Part shown: piece after piece, positions 24,677 through 34,054 of the stretch | How the letters are laid out: every line of letters begins with the position of its first letter | Position numbering within the stretch: position 1 is the stretch's first letter | DNA from: Streptomyces sp. NRRL F-525 | Lineage (GTDB): Bacteria; Actinomycetota; Actinomycetes; Streptomycetales; Streptomycetaceae | Assembly (NCBI RefSeq): GCF_000716605.1 | Contig: NZ_JNXE01000001.1 | Coordinates: 434,001 to 498,000 of the forward strand | Direction of reading: 5' to 3' | Length of the DNA: 64,000 nucleotides | Notes under the pieces: model-generated | Databases searched by the model: none | What the model was told of the DNA's origin: nothing | The model's input: only the letters and a program-made list of their open reading frames with translations | Translations under genes and position numbers: made by a program

Positions 24677-26272
24677 CTACTCCGGCTGTACGGCGGCGTC
24701 ATGTGAAGCCGCGTCGCCATCCGAAGTGGCACGGCCCCGGAGCGTGACCAGAGCCAGCAGCGCCGAGCACAGCGCGGCCGTACCGCAGACCACGAAGCCG
24801 ATCGAGTAGCCGTGGCCGAGGGCGTCCATGGCGAGCGGATGCAGCTCGGCCAGCTTCGGCGAGGCCGCCGAGGCACCGTTCACCGCGAGCGGCCCGCCCT
24901 CCTCCAGTACGGCCGTGCCCGCGCCCTTCAGTGCCGAGGGCAGGGCGGAGTCGTGCAGGGAGGCGGAGAAACTGCTGGCCGCGCGGCTGAGGGCGACGGC
25001 GCCGATGACGGCCGGGCCGAGGGTGAAGCCGAAGTCCCGGAGCAGGTTGGTGGTGGCGCTCGCCATGCCTGCCAGATGGGTCGGCACGGTGTTGACCGCC
25101 GTCGCGGTGATCGAGGTGACCGTGACCGAGAAGCCCAGGCCGACCAGACCCAGCGGCACGATCAGCGAGGTGAAGGCGGTGTCGGTGATCGGCAGCGTGG
25201 CCGCCAGGTAGTCGCCCGCCGCGATCAACAGCAGCCCCGCGCCCAGGAGTAGACCCGGCGCGACCGTACGCAGCAGCCGTTCCGTCAGCGGCAGCATCAC
25301 CAGCGTGATGCCGTTGAGCAGAACGAACGCCAGGCCCGTCCGCATCGGGGCCTGGTCCTGCACCGGGCCGAGCCGGATGCTGACGGAGTAGGCGGTGCCG
25401 AGGAAGGCGAACATGCCCACCACGGCCACGACCGAGGCCACCGCGAAGGCGCGGTTGCTGAACAGATCGAGGCGCAGGAGCGGGGACTTGGCGCGCTTCT
25501 CGGCCAGGACGAAGGCGGCGAGGAAGACGGCCGCCAGGACGAAGGCGATGACGATCGAGGGCGAGGCCCAGCCGTCCGTCGGGCCCTGGATGATGGCGTA
25601 GAGCAGAGCGAACAGCCCCAGACCGATGGTGACTTGGCCCGCTATGTCGAGTGAACGGCCTTCCGGAGCACTGGAGTTGACCACGAACAGGGCGCTGACG
25701 GCGGCGCTCGCCGCGGCGATGGCGGTGACCACGACGAACGACCAGCGCCAGGAGCCGTAGGTCGCGGTGACGCCGCCGAGCAGCGGGGCGAGGAATCCGC
25801 CGGTGGAGAGCAGGGCGGCCCACATCGCGATGACCCGGGCGCGCTGTGCGGGCGAGGTGGTGCCGGCGGCCAGGATCGCCAGCGAGGTCGGGAACAGGGC
25901 GGCGGCGCCGAGGCCCGCGAGGGCCTGCCCGGCCCAGAGCTGGTGGACGCCGGATGCGGTGGCACTGGTCAACTCGCCCACGGCCAGCAGGGCGGCGCCG
26001 CCGACCAGCAGCCGCTTACGGCCGAAGAGGTCGCCCAACAGGCCGAAGGTCAGCTCCAGTACGGCGACCGGGAGCAGGAACGCGTCGGAGATCCAGGTGA
26101 GTTGGGAGCCGACCGGATGCAGGTCGGACTGGAACAGCCCGTTGAGCGTGGCCGGTATGGCCAGGCCGATCTGGGCGAGGCAGACGGCGAGGAGACCGGC
26201 GACCAGGGTGCCGGTGGTCAGTCCGGGGCCGGTGGCGGCGGTCCTGGTGGAGGGTGCGGTCGTCATTGACAC
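24677..26272 (-). CDS. DHA2-family MFS drug exporter (14 TMS)
   Basis: 531-residue membrane transporter with about 14 hydrophobic spans, the size and topology of the EmrB/QacA (DHA2) group of drug:H+ antiporters. Motif A is LTFGLLGDLFGRKRLL; the motif C-like segment in TMS5 is GGFLAPLLGG. The first span LVAGLLAVCLAQIGLAIPATLNGL and the following SDLHPVGSQLTWISDAF match the family pattern. GTG 26272 is chosen because AGGAG stands 6 nt ahead of it, with an ATG six bases further in. It is 50 bp downstream of the secreted hydrolase gene on the same strand, likely co-transcribed. Exported substrate unknown. Confidence 0.9.
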   Translation of the reverse strand: MSMTTAPSTRTAATGPGLTTGTLVAGLLAVCLAQIGLAIPATLNGLFQSDLHPVGSQLTWISDAFLLPVAVLELTFGLLGDLFGRKRLLVGGAALLAVGELTSATASGVHQLWAGQALAGLGAAALFPTSLAILAAGTTSPAQRARVIAMWAALLSTGGFLAPLLGGVTATYGSWRWSFVVVTAIAAASAAVSALFVVNSSAPEGRSLDIAGQVTIGLGLFALLYAIIQGPTDGWASPSIVIAFVLAAVFLAAFVLAEKRAKSPLLRLDLFSNRAFAVASVVAVVGMFAFLGTAYSVSIRLGPVQDQAPMRTGLAFVLLNGITLVMLPLTERLLRTVAPGLLLGAGLLLIAAGDYLAATLPITDTAFTSLIVPLGLVGLGFSVTVTSITATAVNTVPTHLAGMASATTNLLRDFGFTLGPAVIGAVALSRAASSFSASLHDSALPSALKGAGTAVLEEGGPLAVNGASAASPKLAELHPLAMDALGHGYSIGFVVCGTAALCSALLALVTLRGRATSDGDAASHDAAVQPE

Positions 26273-26322
26273 GGAGGGCTCCTGGGGCGCGCGGGGAGAA
26301 TCGGGGAGGGGGTGCTCTGGGA

Positions 26323-27675
26323 TCAGCGGGTACCGGTCAGGCCGCTCGGCCGGTAGTCGGTGAAGGCGGCGCCGTCGAGGCCCAACTCGTCGGCGCTGCG
26401 CTGGAGTTGGGCGGCCGTGGTGGCGTCGCCCCAGTGCCGGGTGTCCAGCCGGTGTTCCACGGCGTGCAGACCGGCGACCACTTCGGCGGTGGTGAAGTTG
26501 CAGTGGCTCTGGCGGGACACGTAGGCCTGTCGCAGGAGATGGGAGTCTCCGGCCGCGCGCACCCGCCCGGCGAAGGCCGACTCCTGTTCCACGGGCACCA
26601 GTTGGTCGGCGGTGGTGTGGAGGTCGAGCAGGGGAACGGCCAGTCCCTGTCCGGCGGTTGAGGTCCGTTTCAGGTGGGCCACCGCGGCCGGGTCGGCGGT
26701 GATGTCCGCGCCGCGGGTGAGCCGGTTCAGGTCGGTGCGCAGGTCGAGGCCCGCGTCACGGTAGAGCGCCTCGACCTGCTTGACGTGGGCGGACTTGCGG
26801 AGCAGCCCGGCGTAGTCGACGCCCTTGTTCCAGGAGGTGTTGCCGCCGGCGGACTGCTCCACCGACCAGCGCGCCGGGATGATGAACGAGAGCAGGCCCT
26901 GGGCCAGCCAGGCGTACTGCTGCTGCTCCTGGCCCGCGAAGTCGCCGTGCGCGGGCGGCAGTTGGCCGGGAGCCCAGTCGGCCAGATTGAGATAGGCGGC
27001 GGCGAGAGCGATCCGGGCCCGGCCCGCCGGGGTCTGCTGCGCCGTCTCCACGGCCGTCGTGAGCCGAGCGGCGAGGGCGGCGCCGTCGGCCTGGCCGTCT
27101 AGGTTCACCAGGGCACCGGCGTCGGCGGGGTCGAAGAACGTGGCCAGGGTGTACTCGGCGTCCAGCTGGTAGTTGTCCAGATCGACACCGCCCGCCACCA
27201 GACCGCACAGACCGAGCGCTCCGTCGACGCGGCCCGCGCCGTCGCGGGCGATCTGGGCGTTGACGAGTCCGCCCATGGACTGGCCCACGGAGATGACGCG
27301 GGTCGGTGTGCCGACCTGTGTACGGAAGGCGGTGAGCGCGGCGAACTGATCCCGCTCGGCCGAACTGAGCGCCCACATCGAGCCGTTGGGGTCGTAGGAG
27401 GACCCGGCGAGGGCGTAACCGGCGGCCAGCAGGGCCTGGCTCACGGCGGGCGAGGGCGCGTCGGCGGCGGTGGTCGGACCGAAGCCGTGGCTGAACAGCA
27501 GCAGGGTGCCGTTCCACTGCTCGGGCGTGTCCGCGATCCAGGTGGCGCCGTCGGCCAGCGTGCCGGAGTAGTGACCGGCGGTCGCGGCGTGGGCGCCGGT
27601 CGCCGGGCCGATCAGGGCGGTCGCGAGGGCGGTCGCGCAGGCGGCGGCGAGGGTCGAGAGACGGGGTCGGGGCAT
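26323..27675 (-). CDS. Secreted alpha/beta hydrolase
   Basis: 450-residue extracellular hydrolase. Start ATG 27675, placed at a Sec signal peptide (MPRPRLSTLAAACATALATAL, cleavage near AHA-AT); the open frame extends upstream to 27834 but has no coding character there and crosses the promoter. Nucleophile elbow GQSMGG holds the catalytic Ser, preceded by the oxyanion stretch LLFSHGFGP; HTTADQLVP holds a likely Asp, and QSHCNFT the catalytic His. The inserted cap between them (about residues 190-330) is large and Trp-rich. It resembles the actinobacterial secreted hydrolases annotated as prolyl oligopeptidase-like or tannase-like. A good promoter is present at 27760-27789. Confidence 0.85.
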   Translation of the reverse strand: MPRPRLSTLAAACATALATALIGPATGAHAATAGHYSGTLADGATWIADTPEQWNGTLLLFSHGFGPTTAADAPSPAVSQALLAAGYALAGSSYDPNGSMWALSSAERDQFAALTAFRTQVGTPTRVISVGQSMGGLVNAQIARDGAGRVDGALGLCGLVAGGVDLDNYQLDAEYTLATFFDPADAGALVNLDGQADGAALAARLTTAVETAQQTPAGRARIALAAAYLNLADWAPGQLPPAHGDFAGQEQQQYAWLAQGLLSFIIPARWSVEQSAGGNTSWNKGVDYAGLLRKSAHVKQVEALYRDAGLDLRTDLNRLTRGADITADPAAVAHLKRTSTAGQGLAVPLLDLHTTADQLVPVEQESAFAGRVRAAGDSHLLRQAYVSRQSHCNFTTAEVVAGLHAVEHRLDTRHWGDATTAAQLQRSADELGLDGAAFTDYRPSGLTGTR

Positions 27676-27759
27676 GACGGCGGCTCCGCGAGTCAGGGGG
27701 GACCGAGGGGGAGCGTGCTGGACGTGCGAGGCGGTCGCACGAACTGGAAGAGCGCTGCG

Positions 27760-27789
27760 AATGTAGGGCTCTTTTTTGATGGCCGTCAA
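27760..27789 (-). promoter_or_regulatory. Vegetative-type promoter of the secreted hydrolase
   Basis: On the minus strand TTGACG (27789-27784), 18-nt spacer containing six consecutive A, then TACATT (27765-27760). It is 85 nt upstream of ATG 27675 and is one of the most AT-rich spots of the window. Confidence 0.6.
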
Positions 27790-27871
27790 TAGAGTGACCA
27801 ATAATGAGGCGGCCGGATCCGCGTGCGGGCGCACGGGGGCCGGGTGTGGATGCGAGGGGTCCGTACGCGGA

Positions 27872-28732
27872 TCAGTCGAGCGTCAGGGTGTCCAGCAGAC
27901 GTGCGGCCGCGCGCGCCGCCGGTCGCTCCCAGCGGCTGGCCAGCCCGCGGAAGACGGTCTCCGCCTGCGCGGCGGGCCAGTCTCCGGGAAGGTGCTCGGC
28001 GGGCAGGTGCGGATCCCGTCGTACGAGATCCAACCAGTCGGTGTGCAGCAGGAGTTGACCGGCGAGGTCGTCGCCGGAGGTCGCCGCGGGCAGGGGGTCG
28101 GTGCGGTCCCAGCGGTCCAGGAACGCGCGGTACCGGGCGCCGATCGCCGGCACGTCGAAGGCCTGCTCCAGCACCTCACGGACGTCGGTCGGGGACTCCA
28201 CCTCGGCCCGGAACACACGCAGATACGGTTCCAGGCCGAGCCCGGCCACCATCTCGCGGACGTCGACGGGCGCCGGGGCCACCCACAGGCCGTTCTGCAG
28301 CGGGCCGAAGCCCGCCCAGATCAGCCGGGAGCGCAGATCGTGCCGTTCACGGCTCCACGCCTCGGGCAGCGAGAAGCCCACCATCGTCCAGCGGCCGTCC
28401 CAGTCGCGGTTCACCGCGCCGGTCTGCCAGATGCGGTCCCTGCCGTCCGTCAGCACCTGCACGGCGTGCGGCGTCAGCGCGAAGTACGTCTTCCGTCCCT
28501 GGCGGCGGCGCTCCAGCAGATCGCGCTTGACCATCCGGTTCAGGGTGGTCCGCACCGCTTCCTCGGTGCTCCCCACCCTCCCGAGAGCGGCGATCACACT
28601 GCCCGACGACACGGCGACGGGCCGCCCCAGCACATGAGCACCGAAGAAGGTCAGCATCAGGGACTGGGTGCGCGGCTCGGGTCCGCTCTCGGCGGCGGGT
28701 CCGGGGGCGACGTCAACACTGGTCACGGGCAC
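27872..28732 (-). CDS. PaaX-family transcriptional regulator
   Basis: 286-residue regulator. N-terminal winged helix (about residues 20-95, LMLTFFGAHVLGRPVAVSSGSVIAAL then EEAVRTTLNRMVKRDLLERRRQGRKTYFALTP), central PaaX-type domain (WDGRWTMVGFSLPE, LRSRLIWAGFGPLQNGLWVAP) and a C-terminal helical domain (about 190-280). PaaX of E. coli represses phenylacetate genes and binds phenylacetyl-CoA; many actinobacterial homologs control other aromatic or fatty-acid pathways. Here it is about 19 kb from the paa cluster and not adjacent to any catabolic gene, so its target is unclear. GTG 28732 is taken as start; a second in-frame GTG follows two codons later. Same strand as, and upstream of, the secreted hydrolase gene. 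Confidence 0.88.
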   Translation of the reverse strand: MPVTSVDVAPGPAAESGPEPRTQSLMLTFFGAHVLGRPVAVSSGSVIAALGRVGSTEEAVRTTLNRMVKRDLLERRRQGRKTYFALTPHAVQVLTDGRDRIWQTGAVNRDWDGRWTMVGFSLPEAWSRERHDLRSRLIWAGFGPLQNGLWVAPAPVDVREMVAGLGLEPYLRVFRAEVESPTDVREVLEQAFDVPAIGARYRAFLDRWDRTDPLPAATSGDDLAGQLLLHTDWLDLVRRDPHLPAEHLPGDWPAAQAETVFRGLASRWERPAARAAARLLDTLTLD

Positions 28733-28840
28733 AGCGTAGGCCCGGGGCGGCGGTAGGGAGCCGCTGTTCCGGTAAGTGTGTCGCGTCTGTCACGGCAGTC
28801 AGTGATCAGCCGAGTGTTGGAGTCCCGGGTGGCGCGTGGC

Positions 28841-29389
28841 TCAGAAGGTGAACGCCTCGGTCAGGCGCAAGGTGTAGCCGTCCTCTTCCATCAGGACGAC
28901 CGTGACGCCGAACGGGGACGGATGGTCCAGTTCGAGGGGAGTGAAGGCGTAGCCGACCGCTGCCTGCACGGGAGGCAGCAGTTTGGCGTCGGGCTGGGGA
29001 GCCGGGGCCGGCTGCCACTGGGGTCCGGCGGAGGCCGGGTCCTCGGTGTACGGGAACTGGTGGAGCGTGTGGCCGTCCTTCGTGGCGTGCACCATGTTGA
29101 GGCAGGGGGACGGGCCGTCGGCGGGGAGTTCGCAGGTGGTGGCCACGTCCTGGGTCTCCCAGGCGAGCACGATCTCGTCGGCGTTCGCCGCCGCGGCGAT
29201 GTTCGACAGCGACGCGATCGCGGTGAGCGCGTCCTCGCCGGACTTGACCGGGCGCAGCCAGATCAGGCCGACCAGCTCGCCGCGCACCAGCGGCATGATG
29301 ACCGGGCGGGGCACGGCGCCTTCGCTGAGACCCGCGACGTACGCGCTCTTCATCGACTCCGTCAGCGCGTCGAACGTACGCGTGTCCAT
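28841..29389 (-). CDS. Conserved hypothetical protein (182 aa)
   Basis: I do not recognise the family. 182 residues, ATG 29389. The N-terminal half (to about residue 100) reads like an alternating alpha/beta domain: helix FDALTESMKSAYVAGL, strand RPVIMPLVRGELVGLIWLRP, helix ALTAIASLSNIAAAANADEIVLAWE. A Pro/Gln-rich linker around 125-135 leads to a second short beta-rich segment with FTPLELDHPSPFGVTVVLMEEDGYTLRL. No signal peptide, membrane span or catalytic motif. It stands alone: the PaaX gene starts 109 bp downstream on the same strand and a hairpin terminator cluster lies upstream, separating it from the ligase gene. Codon usage is ordinary for the window, so it is very likely a real gene. 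Confidence 0.75.
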   Translation of the reverse strand: MDTRTFDALTESMKSAYVAGLSEGAVPRPVIMPLVRGELVGLIWLRPVKSGEDALTAIASLSNIAAAANADEIVLAWETQDVATTCELPADGPSPCLNMVHATKDGHTLHQFPYTEDPASAGPQWQPAPAPQPDAKLLPPVQAAVGYAFTPLELDHPSPFGVTVVLMEEDGYTLRLTEAFTF

Positions 29390-29715
29390 GAACTCCCCAT
29401 CCGCAGCGGCTGTGTGGCGTCCATTCTGCCCCGGTCACGGAGTGCGCGAGGTCGCTCCTCGGAGTGAAAGAAGGCCCCGGCTGGACGGGGGAGACCAGCC
29501 GGGGCCGTACATGGTGGCGTGCGGAGGGCGGTCGCCTCTCGGCGAGGGGCTCCATGGGGCTTCAGCCGGACGATCGTCCCCATGGGCTATAGGTGAGGCC
29601 CGGGGACACTGTCCCCTCCGCAGCCACGTATAGATGAACGGGCCACCTGCCTCAGTTGTTCCCGCTCAGGTTCGGTCGGCGACTGTGAGCTGCGGAACAC
29701 CCCATGCGGCAGGTC
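29390..29715. other. Intergenic region with two hairpins, no gene
   Basis: 326 bp between the hypothetical gene start and the DNA ligase stop. It contains the stem at 29473-29506, a second possible stem CATGGGG (29553-29559) / CCCCATG (29578-29584), and GGGGAC-ACT-GTCCCC near 29606-29620. No open frame with coding character and no tRNA cloverleaf was found. Confidence 0.6.
29473..29506 (-). terminator. Hairpin downstream of ligA
   Basis: Perfect 12-bp stem GGCCCCGGCTGG (29473-29484) / CCAGCCGGGGCC (29495-29506) with a 10-nt loop, in the gap after the ligase stop codon. Confidence 0.6.
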
Positions 29716-31797
29716 TCAGTTGAGGTAGTCGGCGATCAGGGCCGCGAACTCGTCGGGCGTGGCGAGGCGGATGCCGAGCGTCTCGGCCTTGGTCTGCTTC
29801 GAGCCCGCGTTCTCGCCCGCCACGACCAGGGTGGTCTTCTTGGAGACGCTGGAGGAGGAACGGCCGCCGGCGCGCTCGACGAGTTCGTTCATCTCGTTGC
29901 GGCTGAGCTTCTCCAGGGGGCCGGTCATCGCGCCGGTGACGACCACCGTCATCCCGGACAGCGGCCCGTCGTCGGCCGTGGTCTCTTCGCTGCCGGCTTC
30001 ATCAGTGATGGGCGCGGGCGGGGTCGCGCCGGGCTCGGTCATGTTGACACCGGCGGCGACCAGTTTGTCGATGAGCGGGGCGAGTTCGGCCAGCTCGGCC
30101 ACGATCGAGGGGGCCTTCTCCGTGCCGATGCCGTCGACCCGCTGCATCGCTTCCGCGTCGGCGGCACGGATCTCGTCCATGGTCGCGAAGTACCGCGCGA
30201 TACGGCGGGACATGGAGCGGCCGGTGCCGCGCACCCCGAGCGCGCACAGCACCCGGGACAGCGGCTGCCCCTTGGCCGCGGTGAGCGCGGCGAGGAGGTT
30301 GTCGGTGCTGGTCTCGCCCATCCGCTCCAGGCCCAGGAGCTGCTCGCGCGTGAGGGCGAACAGGTCGGCCAGATCGGCGACCAGACCGGCGTCGACGAGC
30401 TGGACGACGCGGGTGTGGCCCAGTCCCTCGATGTCGAGCTGGTCGCGGCCCGTGGCATAGGAGAGGGCGGCGACCAGGTGGCAGTTGCGGCCCTGTTCGC
30501 AGCGCCAGCGCAGTTCGCTGGTGTCGATGGCGGAGCCGCAGCGCGGGCACACCTCGGGGAACACGATCGGCTGTTCCTCACCGGTGCGCAGATGCGCGAC
30601 CGGGGCCTCGATGCGGGGGATCACGTCACCGGCACGATGGACCATGACGTGGTCGCCCAGGCGCAGGTCGCGGCGGGTGATGTCGCCCGGGTTGTGGAGC
30701 GTGGCGTAGGTGATGGTCGCGCCGTCGATCTCCACCGGCTCCAGGACCGCGCGCGGGGCGATGATGCCGGTGCGGCCCACGTTCCACTCGACCTCCAGCA
30801 GCCGGGTGATCTTCTCCACGGCGGGCAGCTTGTAGGCGATCGCCCAGCGCGGGGCCCGCGTGCCCGACCCTGCGGCCCGCTGGTCGGCGGCTAGGTCGGC
30901 CTTGATGACGATCCCGTCGATCCCGAACGGCAGTTGAGCCCGCAGCGCGGCGATCTCCTGGACCCGGGCCAGCACCTCCTCGACCGTGCCGGCGGTGACG
31001 CCGGGCACGTCGGTGGTGGCCGTGGTGTTGACCCCGTAGGCCGCCGCCTGGGTCATGAGGTCGCTGTGCGCGAGCTCGGCCAGCCGCGCCGCGAGGTCGG
31101 CGTCGGTGTCGGCGAGGGGCAGCAGGCCGTAGCCGAAAAACGTCATCGGCACCGTATAGGCGCGCTCCTTGGCGCGCAGCGTGCCCGCGGAGGCGCCGCG
31201 CGGGTTGGCGAAGGGCTGGCCGCCGTGTGCGGTGCGGACCTCGTTGCCGTGCTCGAACTGGGCGGTGGTCATGAGGACTTCGCCCCGCACCTCTACAGTG
31301 ACCGGCTCGGCCAGCTCCTGCGGCAGGCCCTCGATGGTGCCGATCGCGTGGGAGACGTCCTCCCCGGCCGTGCCGTCGCCGCGGGTGATGAGCCGGGTGA
31401 GGCGGCCGCGCGTGTACCGGGCCGCGATCGCGAGGCCGTCCAGCTTCGGCTCCACGCTGAACCGCGTGACCTCGTGGTCGATTCTTCGCGCCAGCGAGGC
31501 CGTCCAGGTGGTGAACTCCTCCGCCGAGAACACGTTGTCCAGGCTCAGCATCGCCACCGTGTGCGGGACATCGCCCTCGACCGCGCCACCGGCCACCTTC
31601 CCGGTGGGGGAGTCGGGCAGCACCTGCTCGGGATTCTCGGCCTCCCACGCGGCGATGCCGCGCACCAGCCGGTCGTAGGAGTCGTCGTCCAGCGCGGAGG
31701 TGCCACCGGCGTAATAGGCGGCCGACGCCTTCACCGCGTCCTCGACCGCCTGCGCGTAGGCGGCGGCATCCACGATCACAGCTGCAGGAGTTGTCAT
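29716..31797 (-). CDS. ligA: NAD+-dependent DNA ligase
   Basis: 693-residue ligase that seals nicks in DNA with NAD+ as AMP donor. Domain Ia has SYDRLV and [12 protein letters not shown]; the adenylation motif is EPKLDG (Lys about residue 115), followed by [12 protein letters not shown] and EVRGEV; the OB fold follows. The zinc finger is CPRCG...[13 protein letters not shown], with an unusual C-x5-C second half instead of the common CxxxxC-PAQ. Helix-hairpin-helix region ([15 protein letters not shown] to [11 protein letters not shown]) and a BRCT domain at the end ([12 protein letters not shown] to [10 protein letters not shown]). ATG 31797 is chosen as the first residue of the fold with AGGATGAGAG before it. 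Streptomyces chromosomes have an essential ligA near other housekeeping genes; this context is accessory, so it may be a second copy. Confidence 0.9.
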   Translation of the reverse strand: MTTPAAVIVDAAAYAQAVEDAVKASAAYYAGGTSALDDDSYDRLVRGIAAWEAENPEQVLPDSPTGKVAGGAVEGDVPHTVAMLSLDNVFSAEEFTTWTASLARRIDHEVTRFSVEPKLDGLAIAARYTRGRLTRLITRGDGTAGEDVSHAIGTIEGLPQELAEPVTVEVRGEVLMTTAQFEHGNEVRTAHGGQPFANPRGASAGTLRAKERAYTVPMTFFGYGLLPLADTDADLAARLAELAHSDLMTQAAAYGVNTTATTDVPGVTAGTVEEVLARVQEIAALRAQLPFGIDGIVIKADLAADQRAAGSGTRAPRWAIAYKLPAVEKITRLLEVEWNVGRTGIIAPRAVLEPVEIDGATITYATLHNPGDITRRDLRLGDHVMVHRAGDVIPRIEAPVAHLRTGEEQPIVFPEVCPRCGSAIDTSELRWRCEQGRNCHLVAALSYATGRDQLDIEGLGHTRVVQLVDAGLVADLADLFALTREQLLGLERMGETSTDNLLAALTAAKGQPLSRVLCALGVRGTGRSMSRRIARYFATMDEIRAADAEAMQRVDGIGTEKAPSIVAELAELAPLIDKLVAAGVNMTEPGATPPAPITDEAGSEETTADDGPLSGMTVVVTGAMTGPLEKLSRNEMNELVERAGGRSSSSVSKKTTLVVAGENAGSKQTKAETLGIRLATPDEFAALIADYLN

Positions 31798-31849
31798 GAC
31801 TCTCATCCTGCCTGCCACCACTGACAATGCCCCTGGCCCGACGCGGCGC

Positions 31850-31889
31850 GGCCTCCCCGCCCGCCCCCGGGAGGGCGGGCGGGGAGGCC
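31850..31889 (-). terminator. 17-bp perfect terminator stem after metalloprotease
   Basis: Arms 31850-31866 and 31873-31889 are perfectly complementary over 17 bp with loop CCGGGA. It begins 14 nt after the protease stop at 31903 and separates it from ligA. Confidence 0.85.
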
Positions 31890-31902
31890 TTCGTGCGGGT
31901 GC

Positions 31903-33873
31903 TCAGCCGAGCCCGCGGCTGTACGCCCAGGCGGTCGTGTTCAGGGTGTCCTCGGAACCGGTGAACGGCTCCTGCGGGGTGTAGGAGTCGGTGGTGAAGT
32001 CGACGTCCACGTCGTCCGCCGTACCGCCGATGCCGTCCGCCCCGACGCCCAGCATCTGGGCGATGTTGCCGCCCTGGTCCATCAGGTTCGCGGTGTCGTC
32101 GAACTGGTCGGTGTGCCAATTGCCCGAGTAGTGCCCGATCTCGTGCGTGATGATGTTGCCGAGTCCCCGGCCGATGAAGCCGATCTTGTCGCTCCGCGGC
32201 CCCAGATAGGTGTTGAGCGAGTTCGGGTTCGGCGCCGCCGCGCTCAGCAGGTCGAGCAGGACGAGCGCGGTGTCCTCGTGGCCGTAGTTGCCGGGGTCGA
32301 TCGAGGACGAGATGCCGATGGTCGGGATCCCGGACTCGGCGATGGAGCCGCCGACGACGACCCGGCTGACGTCGGGCTGCCCGAACGGGTCAGGATTGTC
32401 ACGGCTGTTGAGGACCCGGACGGCGAAGTGCGGGTCGGTGCCCTTCTTGGCGAGATCGGTCGCGATGTTCTCCTTCACCGAGGCCACGACGGCGTCGATC
32501 ACCTTGTTCTCGTCGGCTGGGCTGAGCCCCCAGCCGGGCAGGAACGCGGACAGCGGTGACAGGTCGTGCTGCGCACCGCCGGAACCGAAGATCGACGTGT
32601 TGACACGAGCGCCGTCGAAGTTGAGGAAGAGCGTCTGGACCGTGCCCTTGCGCTCCACCTCGGTTCCCGGCCGGTATGCCTCCAACTCGGCCTGATAGGC
32701 GCCGACTCCGTTGCTCACGGCGAGGAAGTACCGGCCCGCGCGCGGCGCCACGAGGTCGACGGTGGCGTTGCCACCGCCGGGCAGCGGCGATGCCGGGGCG
32801 TAACTCCCGCTGGCGTCGAGGGCCGAGCCCATCAGCTCGGTGCCGGCGGCGTCGTAGAAGGACAGATGGTGTCCGCTACCGGTGACCGTGGCCCCGACGA
32901 CGTCTCCCGCCTTCAGGTCGACGCCGTAGACGTCCTGGTCCCCGCCCTGCTCGGTGGAGAGCTTCAGGCTGTACGCGCCCTCGGAGCCCGAACCGGCGCC
33001 GCTGGCGGGGTCGTTCGGGTTGGTGGGCGAGCCGATGTTCGGGCCGGACCCCGCCACCATCAGGTAGTAGTCCCCGGTGGTGGGCAGCGCCAGGCTCACG
33101 GAAACGTTTCCACTCGACGGGTCGTCGGCCCAGAACACCGTGCCGCCGTTCGCGTCGTAGAGCCGCGCGATCGCGTTGAGGTCGCCCTGGGCGCCCACGT
33201 CCACCGTGAGAACCACGCCGCTCGGTACTCCGGAGATCTTGTAGAAGTCGAAGTCACCGTGACCGTCACCGGCGCTGCCGTGCGGCCCGTCACCGATGAC
33301 GCCGGAGGTCTTGACGGCCTGCCGCGCACCCGCCACACCGGTGTCGATGGCCAGCGGGATGGACCCGTTGTCCTCCGAACCGGCAGGCAGGGTAACGATG
33401 TTGGGGTCCTCGGCGAGGTCACCGGTGATGGCGACTGCCGAGTTCTGACGGGTGCCGGTGCCGAAACCCGTGATGCGCTCGGCGGTCGGCACCCTGTCGT
33501 TGGCGCCGAGCGTGCCCGCGGGTTCCTTCTCGGTGTACGGCGTCGCGGCCGCGAGCCCGGCCAAGTCCCGCCGTGCGGCCCGGAGTTTGCCGCGGGCTCC
33601 CCGATCCACGTCGGCCTGAAGGAAGTTGACCTTGCCCCGGGCCTCGGCCGGCAGCAGGGCCAGCGACGGATCGAAGTTCAGCCCGCCCGGGCTGGCCGCG
33701 CCCTGGTGTGCCAACTGGAGCCCGTCGGTGATCTGTTGGGCGATCCGGTCGGGTCGGTTCCGTGCGGTGTGCTGATCCGCGTGTGCCGGTGAACCGGCGA
33801 CGGACATGGCCGCGCTGAGTAGGGTGACGGTCAGGATGCTGGTTAAGCGGTAGCGATGTGCGCCTGCGCGCAT
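31903..33873 (-). CDS. Secreted zinc metalloprotease with PPC domains
   Basis: 656-residue extracellular protease. Signal peptide with basic start and SILTVTLLSAAMSVAGSPAHA, followed by a propeptide-like region (about 35-130). Two bacterial pre-peptidase C-terminal (PPC) beta domains follow (about 175-310, DFDFYKISGVPSGVVLTVDVGAQGD-type, and about 310-400, DVYGVDLKAGDVVGATV). The catalytic domain (about 410-640) has HEIGHYSGNWH, a metzincin-like HExxHxxGxxH zinc site with Glu as base. After it comes a Met-containing stretch NLMDQG that may be the Met-turn. It degrades extracellular protein. Strong ribosome binding site GGAGGGGA before ATG 33873. The promoter at 34049-34077 overlaps a DasR-like operator, so expression may respond to N-acetylglucosamine. 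Followed by a very strong terminator. Confidence 0.88.
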   Translation of the reverse strand: MRAGAHRYRLTSILTVTLLSAAMSVAGSPAHADQHTARNRPDRIAQQITDGLQLAHQGAASPGGLNFDPSLALLPAEARGKVNFLQADVDRGARGKLRAARRDLAGLAAATPYTEKEPAGTLGANDRVPTAERITGFGTGTRQNSAVAITGDLAEDPNIVTLPAGSEDNGSIPLAIDTGVAGARQAVKTSGVIGDGPHGSAGDGHGDFDFYKISGVPSGVVLTVDVGAQGDLNAIARLYDANGGTVFWADDPSSGNVSVSLALPTTGDYYLMVAGSGPNIGSPTNPNDPASGAGSGSEGAYSLKLSTEQGGDQDVYGVDLKAGDVVGATVTGSGHHLSFYDAAGTELMGSALDASGSYAPASPLPGGGNATVDLVAPRAGRYFLAVSNGVGAYQAELEAYRPGTEVERKGTVQTLFLNFDGARVNTSIFGSGGAQHDLSPLSAFLPGWGLSPADENKVIDAVVASVKENIATDLAKKGTDPHFAVRVLNSRDNPDPFGQPDVSRVVVGGSIAESGIPTIGISSSIDPGNYGHEDTALVLLDLLSAAAPNPNSLNTYLGPRSDKIGFIGRGLGNIITHEIGHYSGNWHTDQFDDTANLMDQGGNIAQMLGVGADGIGGTADDVDVDFTTDSYTPQEPFTGSEDTLNTTAWAYSRGLG

Positions 33874-34042
33874 GCGGTCTCCCCTCCGCGGGACCGCGCT
33901 CGGCGGTCCGGCGGTCCTGTTTCGAGCGTTCTGGTCAGGAGCGCTCTGGGCAGGGCCTGATCGGATGGGGTGCCGGTGGTGGTGTCGGTGGGGCTGGTGG
34001 TGGTGCGATGGCGGCGCCCGGGATCAGGCCGTCCGGCAGAGT

Positions 34043-34054
34043 TGGTCTAGTCCA
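34043..34054. promoter_or_regulatory. DasR-responsive element (dre)-like operator
   Basis: TGGTCTAGTCCA differs at one base from the core TGGTCTAGACCA of the DasR consensus; the flanks GT and CC are also compatible. It overlaps the minus-10 hexamer of the protease promoter, a position suited to repression. Confidence 0.6.

Noticed and set aside
29507..29640. Possible tRNA or small structured RNA
   Set aside because: Several short hairpins occur, but no cloverleaf, anticodon loop or T-loop consensus was found.
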